Shown here in pieces: positions 17,108 to 25,764 of a stretch of 64,000 nucleotides of DNA; the stretch's first letter is position 1; each line of letters begins with the position of its first letter. This DNA comes from Spirosoma sp. 48-14. GTDB taxonomy: Bacteria; Bacteroidota; Bacteroidia; Cytophagales; Spirosomataceae. Where the stretch lies: the NCBI RefSeq assembly GCF_001898575.1, contig NZ_MKUD01000022.1, positions 51,006 through 115,005 on the forward strand. Reading direction: 5' to 3'. The translations under genes and the position numbers were made by a program. A model generated the notes under the pieces. That model had not been told where the DNA came from, ran no database searches, and saw only the letters and a list, made by a program, of their open reading frames with translations.

Positions 17108-18265
17108 CTATTGGTTTTTGACGATACCTGTTCCGTTCTGGATTTTACAGACGTGAAGGTACGTATCTTTAGTGGTTTGGGCTTTGTATTGTTTGGTAAT
17201 CAATTCAGTAAATGAGTCAAGGGCCTCTTCACGGACTAGATTGATGGTGCATCCGCCAAAGCCTCCTCCCATCATTCGAGCCCCAAATACACCTGGATGT
17301 GTTCGAGCAATGTCGACCAGAATATCCAGTTCGGGGCAGCTAACTTCGTAGTTCTTGCTCAAGCCCTCATGCGAGCCATACATCAACTGACCAAAAGTGG
17401 CTATGTCGTTTGCTTCCAGAGCTTCAACGCCAGCCAGTAAGCGGGCATTCTCCTGAACAACGTAGGCACAACGCCGGTAAATCAACGGCTCGGTATCCCG
17501 TAAATGCTGGTCGAGCATAGCCATCGTTACGTCGCGCAGACTTTTAATGTCAGGGTAAAAGGTCTGGAGGAAACGGACACCTGCTTCGCATTCGGCCCGG
17601 CGGGTGTTGTATTCAGACGTAACCAGCGAATGTTTGACCTGAGAATCACACAGAACAATACAGATGCCCTCCATTTGTAGAGGAGCATAGGTATAATCGA
17701 GGGAGCGGCAATCGAGTTTGATAACATGGTCAGCCCTGCCCATCATGCTGGCAAACATATCCATGATCCCCACTTTTGCGCCTACAAACTCATTCTCAGC
17801 TCGCTGTGACAATTTTACCAGGTCGATACGTTCGAGACCTAACCCAAACAGTTCATTCAGGGCAAAGCCTACACCATTTTCCAGCGCTGCTGACGATGAA
17901 AGACCTGCGCCCATCGGAATCGTTCCACTGAAAATACAGTTAAAGCCGGGAAAGTCGTAACCAGCCAGTCGCATTTGGGCAACTACACCCAGAATATAAT
18001 CCGCCCAGGTATGCGTCGGTTCCAGATGAGACAGTGAACCCTGATATGTTTTATTCAGATCATGGGCTACAAAGTGTAGTTCGTGATCGGTACGAGGGCC
18101 AACAGCCAGGTATATGGCTTTATCGATAGCGGCTGGAAGCACAAATCCTTCGTTGTAATCGGTATGTTCACCAATGAGGTTGACACGGCCTGGAGAGCAG
18201 ATTAACAGCGGGTCGGCCTGGAAATGTTGCTGAAACGAGGTAGTAAGCTGGTTCAGTAGATGCAT
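17108..18265 (-). CDS. galK: Galactokinase
   Basis: The 385-residue GHMP kinase phosphorylates galactose to galactose 1-phosphate, the first step of the Leloir pathway. Seen are the galactokinase signature PGRVNLIGEHTDYNEGFVLP, the ATP-binding GHMP motif PMGAGLSSSAALE, AENEFVGAKVGIMDMFAS with the catalytic Asp, and the C-terminal GARMMGGGFGGCTINLV. No galT or galE lies next to it. It is transcribed in the same direction as the SRP RNA gene and starts 85 nt beyond that RNA's 3' end. Confidence 0.95.
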   Translation of the reverse strand: MHLLNQLTTSFQQHFQADPLLICSPGRVNLIGEHTDYNEGFVLPAAIDKAIYLAVGPRTDHELHFVAHDLNKTYQGSLSHLEPTHTWADYILGVVAQMRLAGYDFPGFNCIFSGTIPMGAGLSSSAALENGVGFALNELFGLGLERIDLVKLSQRAENEFVGAKVGIMDMFASMMGRADHVIKLDCRSLDYTYAPLQMEGICIVLCDSQVKHSLVTSEYNTRRAECEAGVRFLQTFYPDIKSLRDVTMAMLDQHLRDTEPLIYRRCAYVVQENARLLAGVEALEANDIATFGQLMYGSHEGLSKNYEVSCPELDILVDIARTHPGVFGARMMGGGFGGCTINLVREEALDSFTELITKQYKAQTTKDTYLHVCKIQNGTGIVKNQ

Positions 18266-18350
18266 GTTGGGTTTTCGGAATTTAGCGGCCTGATAGTGCT
18301 AAATGCATGACCCCTAAACGACATAACCGCAATAGGCGGAAATAAAAAAT

Positions 18351-18440
18351 GGCAAACCAATGTCTCACCGCTACAACCACCTACCCTTGCTTCGGTCAAG
18401 ACCTGGGGGATTCAGCAGGAGCTGGTAGCACCGATTTGCC
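18351..18440 (-). ncRNA. ffs: Signal recognition particle RNA (4.5S, small bacterial type)
   Basis: A 90-nt RNA fits the small bacterial SRP RNA. The ends pair (GGCAAAUCGGUG at the 5' end with the complementary 3' end near UUGGUUUGCC, with G-U pairs). The conserved domain IV is present as CAGG-UC-UUGACC-GA-AGCA flanked by CCC and GGG: the symmetric loop CAGG/AGCA is intact but the apical hexaloop is UUGACC instead of E. coli C-GGAA-G. An exact TTTG-N19-TAACTTTG promoter puts +1 at 18440, and an AT-rich run (ATTTTTTATTT) follows the 3' end. It guides co-translational targeting of inner-membrane proteins with Ffh. Confidence 0.88.
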
Positions 18441-18444
18441 GATG

Positions 18445-18475
18445 CAAAGTTATACAACTATTCGTCAACGACAAA
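18445..18475 (-). promoter_or_regulatory. Bacteroidota-type promoter of the SRP RNA gene
   Basis: On the minus strand, TTTG (18475-18472), a 19-nt spacer, then TAACTTTG (18452-18445) matches the Bacteroidota sigma-ABfr consensus TTTG-N19-TAnnTTTG exactly. The first base of the RNA duplex lies 5 nt downstream, where +1 is expected. Confidence 0.85.
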
Positions 18476-18502
18476 TTTTCGGGCATACCTTTGTAAAAAA
18501 TC

Positions 18503-18587
18503 AATGATTGAATGAGTGAATGGTTGAATGATTGAATAGTGAAGTTGATGCTATTCAATCATTCAACTATTCACTCATTCAATCATT
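18503..18587. repeat. 37-bp inverted repeat built from 8-nt words
   Basis: Arms 18503-18539 and 18551-18587 pair over 37 bp with one mismatch (a G-U pair in RNA). The arm reads as consecutive 8-nt words AATGATTG, AATGAGTG, AATGGTTG, AATGATTG. It ends 7 nt before the ATG at 18595 of the TPR lipoprotein gene. Confidence 0.92.
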
Positions 18588-18594
18588 TATCATC

Positions 18595-19305
18595 ATGAAG
18601 CGATTAATCTACATTAGTTTGTTGGCATGCTTTGCCTGCAACTCATCAGACAACTACCTGGAACAGGGGAGGGGGTATTTAAAAGAAGGAAAATTTCGGG
18701 AAGCCGTTCAGGCCTTGAATCAGGCCATTAATGCCGATGCCGGGAATGTGGAAGCGTTTAATTCGAGAGGAGTGGCGTATTTTGAACTAAAGGAATATGC
18801 CAATGCCACCCTCGATTATGATCAGGCTATTAAACTTAAGCCCAATTTCTATCGGCCCTATTATAACCGTGGGCTCCTAAAAGTGGCTCAAAATGATCTG
18901 ACAGGTGCCTTGAAAGATTATTCGGAAGCGATTCGGCTGGCTCCTGATACGAGCAAACAAATTAGCGCTGAACTCTTTCTGAACCGGGGGCAATTGTTTG
19001 CGACCCAGGGGCAGATTCAACCAGCTATGACGGATTTTTCGCAGGCCATAGCGTTAGATTCGCAAAATGCACAGGCTTTCTATAATCGGGGAAACCTCCG
19101 ATTCCAGCAGAAAGATCTGGCAGGGGCTATTGCCGATTTTCAGCAGGCTGTTAAGGCTGATCCTAAATTTGGGAAAGCGTTTTATGGGCTGGGTATTGCC
19201 CAGGTTTTGCAAAACGACCGTGAGTCGGCCTGCCTGAGTCTGAAGCAGGCCCAAACGCTAGGCTATGTAGACGCTGCCAATGCCGTAGCAGAATATTGTC
19301 ACTAG
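18595..19305 (+). CDS. TPR-repeat lipoprotein
   Basis: The start at 18595 begins a lipoprotein signal (MKRLIYISLLACFAC) with lipobox LLAC at Cys12; an upstream in-frame ATG at 18532 lies inside a hairpin and is rejected. The 236-residue protein has about five TPR units from residue 20 to 215, for example YLEQGRGYLKEGKFREAVQALNQAI, VEAFNSRGVAYFELKEYANATLDYDQAI and NAQAFYNRGNLRFQQKDLAGAIADFQQAV. It is probably anchored in the envelope and binds partner proteins. The long hairpin directly before its start could affect translation. Confidence 0.85.
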   Translation: MKRLIYISLLACFACNSSDNYLEQGRGYLKEGKFREAVQALNQAINADAGNVEAFNSRGVAYFELKEYANATLDYDQAIKLKPNFYRPYYNRGLLKVAQNDLTGALKDYSEAIRLAPDTSKQISAELFLNRGQLFATQGQIQPAMTDFSQAIALDSQNAQAFYNRGNLRFQQKDLAGAIADFQQAVKADPKFGKAFYGLGIAQVLQNDRESACLSLKQAQTLGYVDAANAVAEYCH

Positions 19306-19411
19306 ACGATTGATTTTAATCAGGTGAGGTAAAAGAGTAGGAACATTGCTCGAGAAACTTATTCCTGCCACCGTATGTATCGTTCTAACTCCACTTAACT
19401 TCTAGTAAAAC

Positions 19412-19762
19412 ATGCGTAAAACACTGGCGATCATTTTCGGACTGTTGTTTGTTTTATTTGCGGCATTCCAATACAACGATCCTGACCCTGAAGTCTGGAT
19501 TCCTATTTATGGCGTGGCGGCCGCAGCCTGTTTTATGGCCTACGCCAATCTGGGGCGCTGGTGGTTTTTTGTTGTACTGGCCGTCCTGTTTTTTGCGTCA
19601 GCAGCGTATCAATGGCCTCCGAAATTTGAAGGGTTTCTGTTCAGTGAAGTGGGTATGCGAAGCCTGAATATCGAAATGGCCCGCGAAGCAGGGGGGCTAG
19701 CGATCTGTGGAGTGGTGATGCTCATGTTCGCCTTTCTGACGCGTCAAACTGTACGTCGATGA
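19412..19762 (+). CDS. Transmembrane 220 (TMEM220) family protein
   Basis: The 116-residue protein has four predicted membrane helices: LAIIFGLLFVLFAAFQ, PIYGVAAAACFMAY, WWFFVVLAVLFFASAAY and GGLAICGVVMLMFAFL. The motif FQYNDPDPEVWIPIYG after helix 1 is the TMEM220 hallmark. Function is unknown. Its stop overlaps the start of the HMG-CoA lyase gene by 4 nt (ATGA), so the two are translationally coupled. Confidence 0.88.
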   Translation: MRKTLAIIFGLLFVLFAAFQYNDPDPEVWIPIYGVAAAACFMAYANLGRWWFFVVLAVLFFASAAYQWPPKFEGFLFSEVGMRSLNIEMAREAGGLAICGVVMLMFAFLTRQTVRR

Positions 19763-20601
19763 AACTAATCGAGTGCCCCCGCGATGCAATGCAGGGACTA
19801 GACCATTTTGTTCCGACTGACCTCAAAATTCAGTACCTGAATACACTCTTACAGGTTGGATTCGATACGCTGGATTTTGGCAGTTTCGTGTCGCCGAAAG
19901 CGATCCCTCAGATGCGGGATACTGCCGAGGTATTGGCGGGCCTTGATCTAACGTCTACGTCGACGAAACTCCTGGCCATTGTGGCCAATCGGCGAGGTGC
20001 CGAACAGGCGGTCGCCTATCCACAAATTCAATACATTGGCTTTCCCTTATCCGTTTCTGAAACCTTTCAGCAACGTAATACCAACAAGTCAATTGCTCAG
20101 GCATTTATTGAAGTGGCTGATATGCAGTCGCTTTGTGTAGAGTCGGGTAAGCAGTTGGTCGTTTATTTGTCGATGGGATTTGGCAATCCTTATGGTGACT
20201 CATATAGTCCAGCCATTGTCAGTGACTTTACGGAAAAGCTACTGCAACTGGGGGTAGGTATTATTGCCCCATCCGATACCATCGGCTCCTCGACGCCCGA
20301 AGCGATTGAAATGCTTTTTCGACACTTGATTCAAACGTTTCCGTCGGTTGAATTTGGGGCCCACCTGCATGCACGTCCGGGTGAGGCTGGGGCAAAAATA
20401 CGAGCAGCCATTCGGGCTGGGGTTAACCGTATCGACGGTGCTCTACGAGGCTTTGGTGGCTGCCCAATGGCAGCCGATGCGTTAACCGGGAATCTCCCAA
20501 CTGAAGAAATTATCCAAACCCTGTTGGATGAGGAGATTGCACTATCCATCAACCAGTCAGCTCTACAAAAAGCCCTGATGGTATCGTCGGCAGTGTTTTG
20601 A
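19759..20601 (+). CDS. Hydroxymethylglutaryl-CoA lyase
   Basis: The 280-residue TIM-barrel enzyme would cleave HMG-CoA to acetyl-CoA and acetoacetate in leucine degradation. Seen are the catalytic start IECPRDAMQG (Arg8-Asp9), GFDTLDFGSFVSPKAIPQMRDTAEV, the SNTxG-equivalent SDTIGSSTPE, the metal-binding HLHARPGEAG and the signature RIDGALRGFGGCPMAADALTGN with its Cys. Length is near the usual 290-300. Coupling to TMEM220-like suggests a shared transcript; the link is unexplained. A related 4-hydroxy-2-oxovalerate aldolase is less likely. Confidence 0.9.
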   Translation: MKLIECPRDAMQGLDHFVPTDLKIQYLNTLLQVGFDTLDFGSFVSPKAIPQMRDTAEVLAGLDLTSTSTKLLAIVANRRGAEQAVAYPQIQYIGFPLSVSETFQQRNTNKSIAQAFIEVADMQSLCVESGKQLVVYLSMGFGNPYGDSYSPAIVSDFTEKLLQLGVGIIAPSDTIGSSTPEAIEMLFRHLIQTFPSVEFGAHLHARPGEAGAKIRAAIRAGVNRIDGALRGFGGCPMAADALTGNLPTEEIIQTLLDEEIALSINQSALQKALMVSSAVF

Positions 20602-20658
20602 GTAACGCAGAGATGCGGAATTCCGTCATCTTTTCGAAAGGCCGCATCTTCGCATTAC
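20602..20658. repeat. Imperfect hairpin between convergent genes
   Basis: Arms 20602-20618 and 20642-20658 match at 14 of 17 positions. The right arm contains the stop codon (20655-20657) of the convergent minus-strand gene, and the left arm starts right after the HMG-CoA lyase stop. Confidence 0.7.
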
Positions 20659-21179
20659 ATAAACATGGCTTGAATTTCTTCTTTCACGGCACGAAGCGCA
20701 TCAGCCGTTGGTTGGCGATCTTTTTGAATAATCCGTTCAAAAATTCGTTTGGAGAGTTCGATGGCGGGTGCGTCAGGCCGCGTATCGCCCGATGCCTGGT
20801 TGATCAGGGTAACCACTTCATTCATAGCTGCCTGAATCTGATCCCATACCTTCTGACTCATGTATACCTGCTGCGACAGGTTATGGTTATACTCATCCCG
20901 GATTTCCTGAAGAAGCCGCTGCTGGAACTCGATGACGGTGGTTGAACTATTGCCTAGGCGTAATAATAGGTTATTGGGGCTGATACGTTCCAGAAACAGA
21001 ACCATTCGTTCGTATGCCTGTAATCGGATCGGTACAACGGTTTCCGTATAGCGGGCCTGCACATCATAGCGATGCCGGTCGGCTTCACGTTCGAGTAATA
21101 ATTTGACCGTCAGATACATTCCATAAAGTACTAGTCCCGCAGGTACAATCAGTTTGAGAAAATCGCTCACTAGATCCAT
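20655..21179 (-). CDS. Conserved Bacteroidota membrane-anchored protein of unknown function
   Basis: The 174-residue protein starts with one membrane helix (DFLKLIVPAGLVLYGMYLTVKLLL). A long helical cytoplasmic part follows, including ETVVPIRLQAYERMVLFLERI and IEFQQRLLQEIRDEYNHNLSQQVYMSQKVWDQIQAA. The NNLLLRLG motif and the arrangement resemble a family seen widely as hypothetical proteins in Cytophagales. I do not assign a function. It is convergent with the HMG-CoA lyase gene and divergent from the HesB-like gene. Confidence 0.7.
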   Translation of the reverse strand: MDLVSDFLKLIVPAGLVLYGMYLTVKLLLEREADRHRYDVQARYTETVVPIRLQAYERMVLFLERISPNNLLLRLGNSSTTVIEFQQRLLQEIRDEYNHNLSQQVYMSQKVWDQIQAAMNEVVTLINQASGDTRPDAPAIELSKRIFERIIQKDRQPTADALRAVKEEIQAMFM

Positions 21180-21247
21180 AAAAAGAAGGAACGTTGTTCC
21201 GTAAAAATGGTAATTTTGATAAAATGGGTTTTTTAAACGTTAATAGG

Positions 21248-21285
21248 TTTAGCGTTTGCAGTTGAACTGAATAGCAAACGCTAAA
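21248..21285. promoter_or_regulatory. 12-bp inverted repeat before the HesB-like gene
   Basis: TTTAGCGTTTGC (21248-21259) and GCAAACGCTAAA (21274-21285) are perfect complements with a 14-nt centre. They sit 12 nt before the ATG at 21298 in a divergent spacer, so they may be an operator or a 5'-UTR hairpin. Confidence 0.55.
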
Positions 21286-21297
21286 TCTCCAGAATGT

Positions 21298-21594
21298 ATG
21301 CTCACACTAGATAATCCCGTTCGCGTTCGACCTGAAGCCCGTCAACAGATACTGGACACACTTCAGGCTAATAAAATTCCCGGCGAGTACGGATTACGCG
21401 TGGGTATCCGGGGGGGAGGTTGTGGGTCATCCTGGTTACTGGGTTTCGACCTGCCTGGCCCCTCCGACGAAGTGTATAACGTAGAAGGGGTACAGGTCAT
21501 TATCGACCGCAAGCATTTGCTTTATGTATTTGGTGCTGAAATAGGCTATGAAACTGGAGGCTATACGGTAGAAAAACTGTCTAAGGTTCAATAG
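21298..21594 (+). CDS. HesB/IscA-like protein lacking the C-terminal cysteine pair
   Basis: The 98-residue protein has the HesB/A-type core: VRVRPEARQQILDTLQANKI, GLRVGIRGGGCGSSWLLGFDL and VIIDRKHLLYVFGAEIGYE. Only the first of the three IscA iron-sulfur ligands is present (Cys in GGGCGSS, about residue 42); the C-terminal CxC motif is absent and the chain ends VEKLSKVQ. Classical A-type carrier function is therefore doubtful. The protein is of normal length for the domain. A 12-bp inverted repeat precedes it and a word-repeat hairpin overlaps its stop. Confidence 0.8.
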   Translation: MLTLDNPVRVRPEARQQILDTLQANKIPGEYGLRVGIRGGGCGSSWLLGFDLPGPSDEVYNVEGVQVIIDRKHLLYVFGAEIGYETGGYTVEKLSKVQ

Positions 21595-21655
21595 TCGATA
21601 GGGTTGGTAATCAATGCGCTGCTAGCCTGAATGGTTACTAGTTCTATCGACTATT
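21590..21655. repeat. 21-nt-arm imperfect inverted repeat over the HesB-like stop codon
   Basis: Arms 21590-21610 and 21635-21655 match at 17 of 21 positions, most mismatches being G-U in RNA. The arm opens AATAGTCGATAG, and the TAG at 21592-21594 is the stop codon of the HesB-like gene, so the gene end is inside the repeat. Confidence 0.75.
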
Positions 21656-21677
21656 AGTCCTAGGCTAAAATCTTGGC

Positions 21678-24600
21678 ATGATTTTAGGGATGGTTTTCGG
21701 GAAAGACAAGTTTGCCCACCTGGTGAAGCGTATCGAAAAACATATTTTTCTGCTCCTGGCTGCAGTAACAATCGGCTGTTCAGTTCTGTATTTCCTTTTT
21801 CTGGAACAGAATGAACCTGGTGCTACCGATGAGCAATACCTAAGTGCAGTGCAGCAGCGGGTGAAGGAAGAGATGCAGGTGAGTACATCCGAATTGGATA
21901 GTGTATCGGCATTACTGGTCAGAAATGCCAAGCCCACATTTACTGACTACTTCAGGCTGCCTTCGCATTACCCATTCTTTGTCTTTCGCGATGGTCGATT
22001 AGAATACTGGTCGGACTATCGGTTTGTGCCCGATTATGGTCAGTTATCGGTTGTAACAACCATACCGAAATTAATTGACTTCGAGCAGGGGCGTTTTGTG
22101 GTTAGCCATCGTCGTATTGCGGCTGGAGGCAATGTACTGGACGCTTATTCGTTAGTGAATATCCATCGGTATTATCACAGCAATAACGCCTATTTACAGT
22201 CAGGCTATAACCCAGATATATTTTCGCTTGATCCGCAATCTGTTACAGACAAACGGCTCAATACCTACGAGGCTATCTACGATAATACGTCAGCCTTCCT
22301 GTTTTCGGTAGTGCCGCCTAAAGTCGATGCGTATCGGAACCACACTACCCCCGTCAACACGGTCATTCTGGCTACATTGGGAGTTATTTTTCTGGGGTTG
22401 TATGTGTTACAGCTTATGGTTCGACTCCGGAAAAAACGGCGTTATGAATGGGGCTTTGTGGCGTTGGCAACCTATCTGTTGCTGTTGCGGGCCGTTATGC
22501 TTTTTTTCGGGGTTCCGTTTTTATTCATCGAATCGGACCTGTTCAATCCTAAATATTATGCATCCTCGATACTAGTTCCATCTCTGGGCGACTTGCTGCT
22601 CAATGCACTGGTAATGGCCATCCTGGCTTTTTACTGGGTGAGGTACTATTTCCGTTCGCAGTTCTATGTCTGGTTGCTCAAGCAGCCCCACTGGCTGAAA
22701 CTGGTGGTATCGGTAGGCTGTGTTGTGCTTGGTTATGTGACATTTACTCTATGCTATATTGAGCTGACCAACATCTACGAAAAGTCGCAGTTTACGCTTG
22801 ATATTACCCTTAACATCCATTTTTCATTTCTGAAGATCGCCTGTCTGGTAGTCTTTATTATTATATCCTGTATTTATTTTCTGGTTACGCATTTACTGGC
22901 GAGCCTGTTTTTGCGCTACAACCGAATCAATCATGTCGGCATTGGCCTGGCATTGATCATGGCTGGTTCCGTATTAAGTGCAGGTATCTGGTTGTTGGTG
23001 GGTGGTTCTTTGGAACCCGTTTTTCTGCTGAATGGAATCTATTTTCTGGTTATATATGTAAGTCAATTACCCAAAACGCTTTATACATTTCGTTATAAAA
23101 CGTCCATTTATCTGTTTCTGGCAGCGTTCATTTGCGCAGTAATGACGTCGTACGTCGTTTATAATCAGGAGATTCGGAAACAGTTAAACCATGAGCAGGA
23201 ATTTGCTGCCCAGCTTCTGGCCGAAAACGATGTATTTGGCGAATTCCTGATGAGTAAAGCGCAGGAGTCGATTCAGAAAGATGCGGAGATTGCTCGTGCG
23301 CTGCGAACCGATACGCTCCTGGTTCGTGAGCGAATACAGCACCGGGTGAAAAGTTTACACCTGGATAAATACTTCGACAAGTACGATATTGAGGTGTTTT
23401 CGTTTCGGTCGAATGGCCGCCCACTCGATATTAGCCCTGATCCCGTTTCGCTATCGTCGCTGACGGCGCGGTATCGTCAGGAGGCTTATAAAACGGAGTA
23501 TGCAGGCATTTACTTTGTCAGCGAAGCGGACAACCAATTTGTAAAGCAGTATGTGTGCTTTGTGCCGATTCTTCGGTCAGTAGCGCCAGCGGGTTCGGCT
23601 CTCCAATCAGGAACGTCATCAACTGATACGATGGGGTATGTTGTGCTCGACCTCCGGCTTCGAAAAGAACGGCCTAAAGGCGTGTATCCTGGACTGCTGG
23701 TTGATACAAAGTTTAGCCAAAATCAGGATACGCAGGAATACAGCTATGCCTTTTTTACCGGGCCCGATCCGGGTAAAGCATTAACCGGCCCCGTACAGTA
23801 TAAGCTTTGGTATAGCTCTCCCGGAAATTATAATTATGACCGGCAGCTTGAACTTTCGCTGCTGAACAATCCGGCTTTATTTACAACCGGGATATCCAGT
23901 AATCATTATCAGCACATAGCACAAAGAGGCCAGAATGGTCGTGTGGTGGTGGTATCGTCGCCAGAGTACCCGTTTCGGAATATATTCTCCAATTTCTCAT
24001 TTCTATACCTCTTGCTGGTGCTGACCGTCATTCTGGTCATTGCCTGCTATGCGATCAATTATCGATTCTCCAAATTCAACATCAACTATTCGACCCGGAT
24101 TCAGATCCTGTTGAATCTGGCTTTTTTTCTGCCGTTGATCTTCGTGATCCTCATAATTCTGGGCGTAATAAGTTCAAATTATGTTGATAACCAGAAAGAT
24201 ACCTATATTGTCAATACCCGGAATATTGCGTCTAACTTTCTGATTTACCTCGACGAACATCTGTATGCGCAAAAGCGGAGCAAGGCATCGATGGAAGAAG
24301 AATTAGGGAAGATTGCCCGTGATGCCAACATCGATATTAATCTGTTCGACGCTCAGGGGAGGTTATACACATCGACGCGCCCGATCATTTATGAAAGGGG
24401 ATATCTTTCCAAACGGATCAATCCGGAAGCCTACAACCATATTATTGAAGATAAGGAGAACCAGGTTTTGCTCGACGAATCGCTGGGAACGCTGAATTAT
24501 CGGACGGCCTATGCCAGTATTAAGTCGTACGATGGGCACCTGCTGGGGGTATTGAGTATTCCGTATTTCTACGCTCAACCCGAACTTGACCGGAAAATCA

Positions 24601-25583
24601 TTGAGGTTATTGCGACATCATTGAGCATTTTCACGGCTCTATTCCTGTTCTTTCTGATCTTATCCTATTTCGCATCGCATATGCTGACCAAACCGCTTCG
24701 ACTGCTGACGCAAAAAATTAGGAAAACCAATCTGGAGCGTCCGAACGATCCGTTACCCTGGCAGTCGGACGATGAAATTGGCCTGCTGATTCGTGAGTAT
24801 AACCGGATGTTGTTGAAACTCGAAGAAAGCAAGCTTGCGCTGGCCCAAACAGAAAAACAATCGGCATGGCGGGAAATGGCCAAACAGATTGCTCATGAAA
24901 TCAAAAATCCATTGACACCCATGAAATTAACGTTGCAGCATCTGCAACGAACATTCCCGAACAATGGAAAGGACGCAGCAGGCTTAAATGGAGATCCTTC
25001 GCGTAAGGTGATCCTTCGAACATTCGATTCGTTGCTGGATCAGATTGATAACATCAGTGACATTGCCAACTCATTTACTGAGTTTGCCAAGATGCCGATG
25101 CCCAAAAAAGAAGAATTTGAAGTTACGGGCGTCTTCAATAAAACGGCAGATTTATATGCTGATGACAAACGGATTACACTTCGACGAGAGAGTGTGGAAG
25201 GGCCTATTATGGTTATGGGGGATCGGCAGTTTATGGGTCGAATCATGACTAACCTGCTGATCAATGCTATTCAATCTGTTCCGACTGACCGGAAGCCTGT
25301 AATCGATCTGAAGCTTTCGACCGGTAGCGATTCGGTTTTGATTGAAGTCCATGACAATGGGGTGGGCATCCCCGAAACCATTCGGAATAAAGTTTTTCTG
25401 CCCAATTTCAGTACAAAAGGAGGGGGATCTGGCGTTGGCCTGTGGATTGCCAAACGTGGTGTTGAACATGCTGGTGGCTCCATCTGGTTCGAAACAGATG
25501 AAGGTGTAGGAACCTCGTTTTTTGTCTCGATGCCGCTGGCAGGTGCACCAGGACTTGGTGTTGGCGACGATGTGAATTATTAA
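21678..25583 (+). CDS. Large multi-helix sensor histidine kinase (NtrY-like)
   Basis: The 1301-residue kinase has a first membrane helix at about 17-40 (IFLLLAAVTIGCSVLYFLF) and an extracytoplasmic region to about 215. A block of roughly seven membrane helices follows up to about 480, then a second extracytoplasmic domain, another helix near 770 and again near 805, a further sensor region, helix near 975, HAMP from about 997, and the H-box KQIAHEIKNPLTPMKLTLQH with phospho-acceptor His1073. The catalytic domain shows N-box NLLINAIQS, DNGVGIP and GGGSGVGLWIAK. NtrY-type kinases usually pair with an NtrX response regulator; none is adjacent, so this is an orphan kinase. Confidence 0.9.
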   Translation: MILGMVFGKDKFAHLVKRIEKHIFLLLAAVTIGCSVLYFLFLEQNEPGATDEQYLSAVQQRVKEEMQVSTSELDSVSALLVRNAKPTFTDYFRLPSHYPFFVFRDGRLEYWSDYRFVPDYGQLSVVTTIPKLIDFEQGRFVVSHRRIAAGGNVLDAYSLVNIHRYYHSNNAYLQSGYNPDIFSLDPQSVTDKRLNTYEAIYDNTSAFLFSVVPPKVDAYRNHTTPVNTVILATLGVIFLGLYVLQLMVRLRKKRRYEWGFVALATYLLLLRAVMLFFGVPFLFIESDLFNPKYYASSILVPSLGDLLLNALVMAILAFYWVRYYFRSQFYVWLLKQPHWLKLVVSVGCVVLGYVTFTLCYIELTNIYEKSQFTLDITLNIHFSFLKIACLVVFIIISCIYFLVTHLLASLFLRYNRINHVGIGLALIMAGSVLSAGIWLLVGGSLEPVFLLNGIYFLVIYVSQLPKTLYTFRYKTSIYLFLAAFICAVMTSYVVYNQEIRKQLNHEQEFAAQLLAENDVFGEFLMSKAQESIQKDAEIARALRTDTLLVRERIQHRVKSLHLDKYFDKYDIEVFSFRSNGRPLDISPDPVSLSSLTARYRQEAYKTEYAGIYFVSEADNQFVKQYVCFVPILRSVAPAGSALQSGTSSTDTMGYVVLDLRLRKERPKGVYPGLLVDTKFSQNQDTQEYSYAFFTGPDPGKALTGPVQYKLWYSSPGNYNYDRQLELSLLNNPALFTTGISSNHYQHIAQRGQNGRVVVVSSPEYPFRNIFSNFSFLYLLLVLTVILVIACYAINYRFSKFNINYSTRIQILLNLAFFLPLIFVILIILGVISSNYVDNQKDTYIVNTRNIASNFLIYLDEHLYAQKRSKASMEEELGKIARDANIDINLFDAQGRLYTSTRPIIYERGYLSKRINPEAYNHIIEDKENQVLLDESLGTLNYRTAYASIKSYDGHLLGVLSIPYFYAQPELDRKIIEVIATSLSIFTALFLFFLILSYFASHMLTKPLRLLTQKIRKTNLERPNDPLPWQSDDEIGLLIREYNRMLLKLEESKLALAQTEKQSAWREMAKQIAHEIKNPLTPMKLTLQHLQRTFPNNGKDAAGLNGDPSRKVILRTFDSLLDQIDNISDIANSFTEFAKMPMPKKEEFEVTGVFNKTADLYADDKRITLRRESVEGPIMVMGDRQFMGRIMTNLLINAIQSVPTDRKPVIDLKLSTGSDSVLIEVHDNGVGIPETIRNKVFLPNFSTKGGGSGVGLWIAKRGVEHAGGSIWFETDEGVGTSFFVSMPLAGAPGLGVGDDVNY

Positions 25584-25594
25584 AGAGAACAGGA

Positions 25595-25634
25595 CAAATC
25601 CTTCAAAATCTGAATGTGAGTTTTGAAGGATTTG
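25595..25634 (+). terminator. 14-bp hairpin downstream of the kinase gene
   Basis: CAAATCCTTCAAAA (25595-25608) pairs perfectly with TTTTGAAGGATTTG (25621-25634). It starts 12 nt after the kinase stop. A T-tract after the stem is missing, so efficiency is uncertain. Confidence 0.7.
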
Positions 25635-25764
25635 CCATTGGAATGCTACTACACTTAAGCAATTTAGTATTGCCCAGCGCTAACAAATAGCCTTATATAG
25701 AGATTTCGAGCAGTCGGATTTAAGACTGCACGCGATAGCCCTTACACACACTCAAATGAGAATG

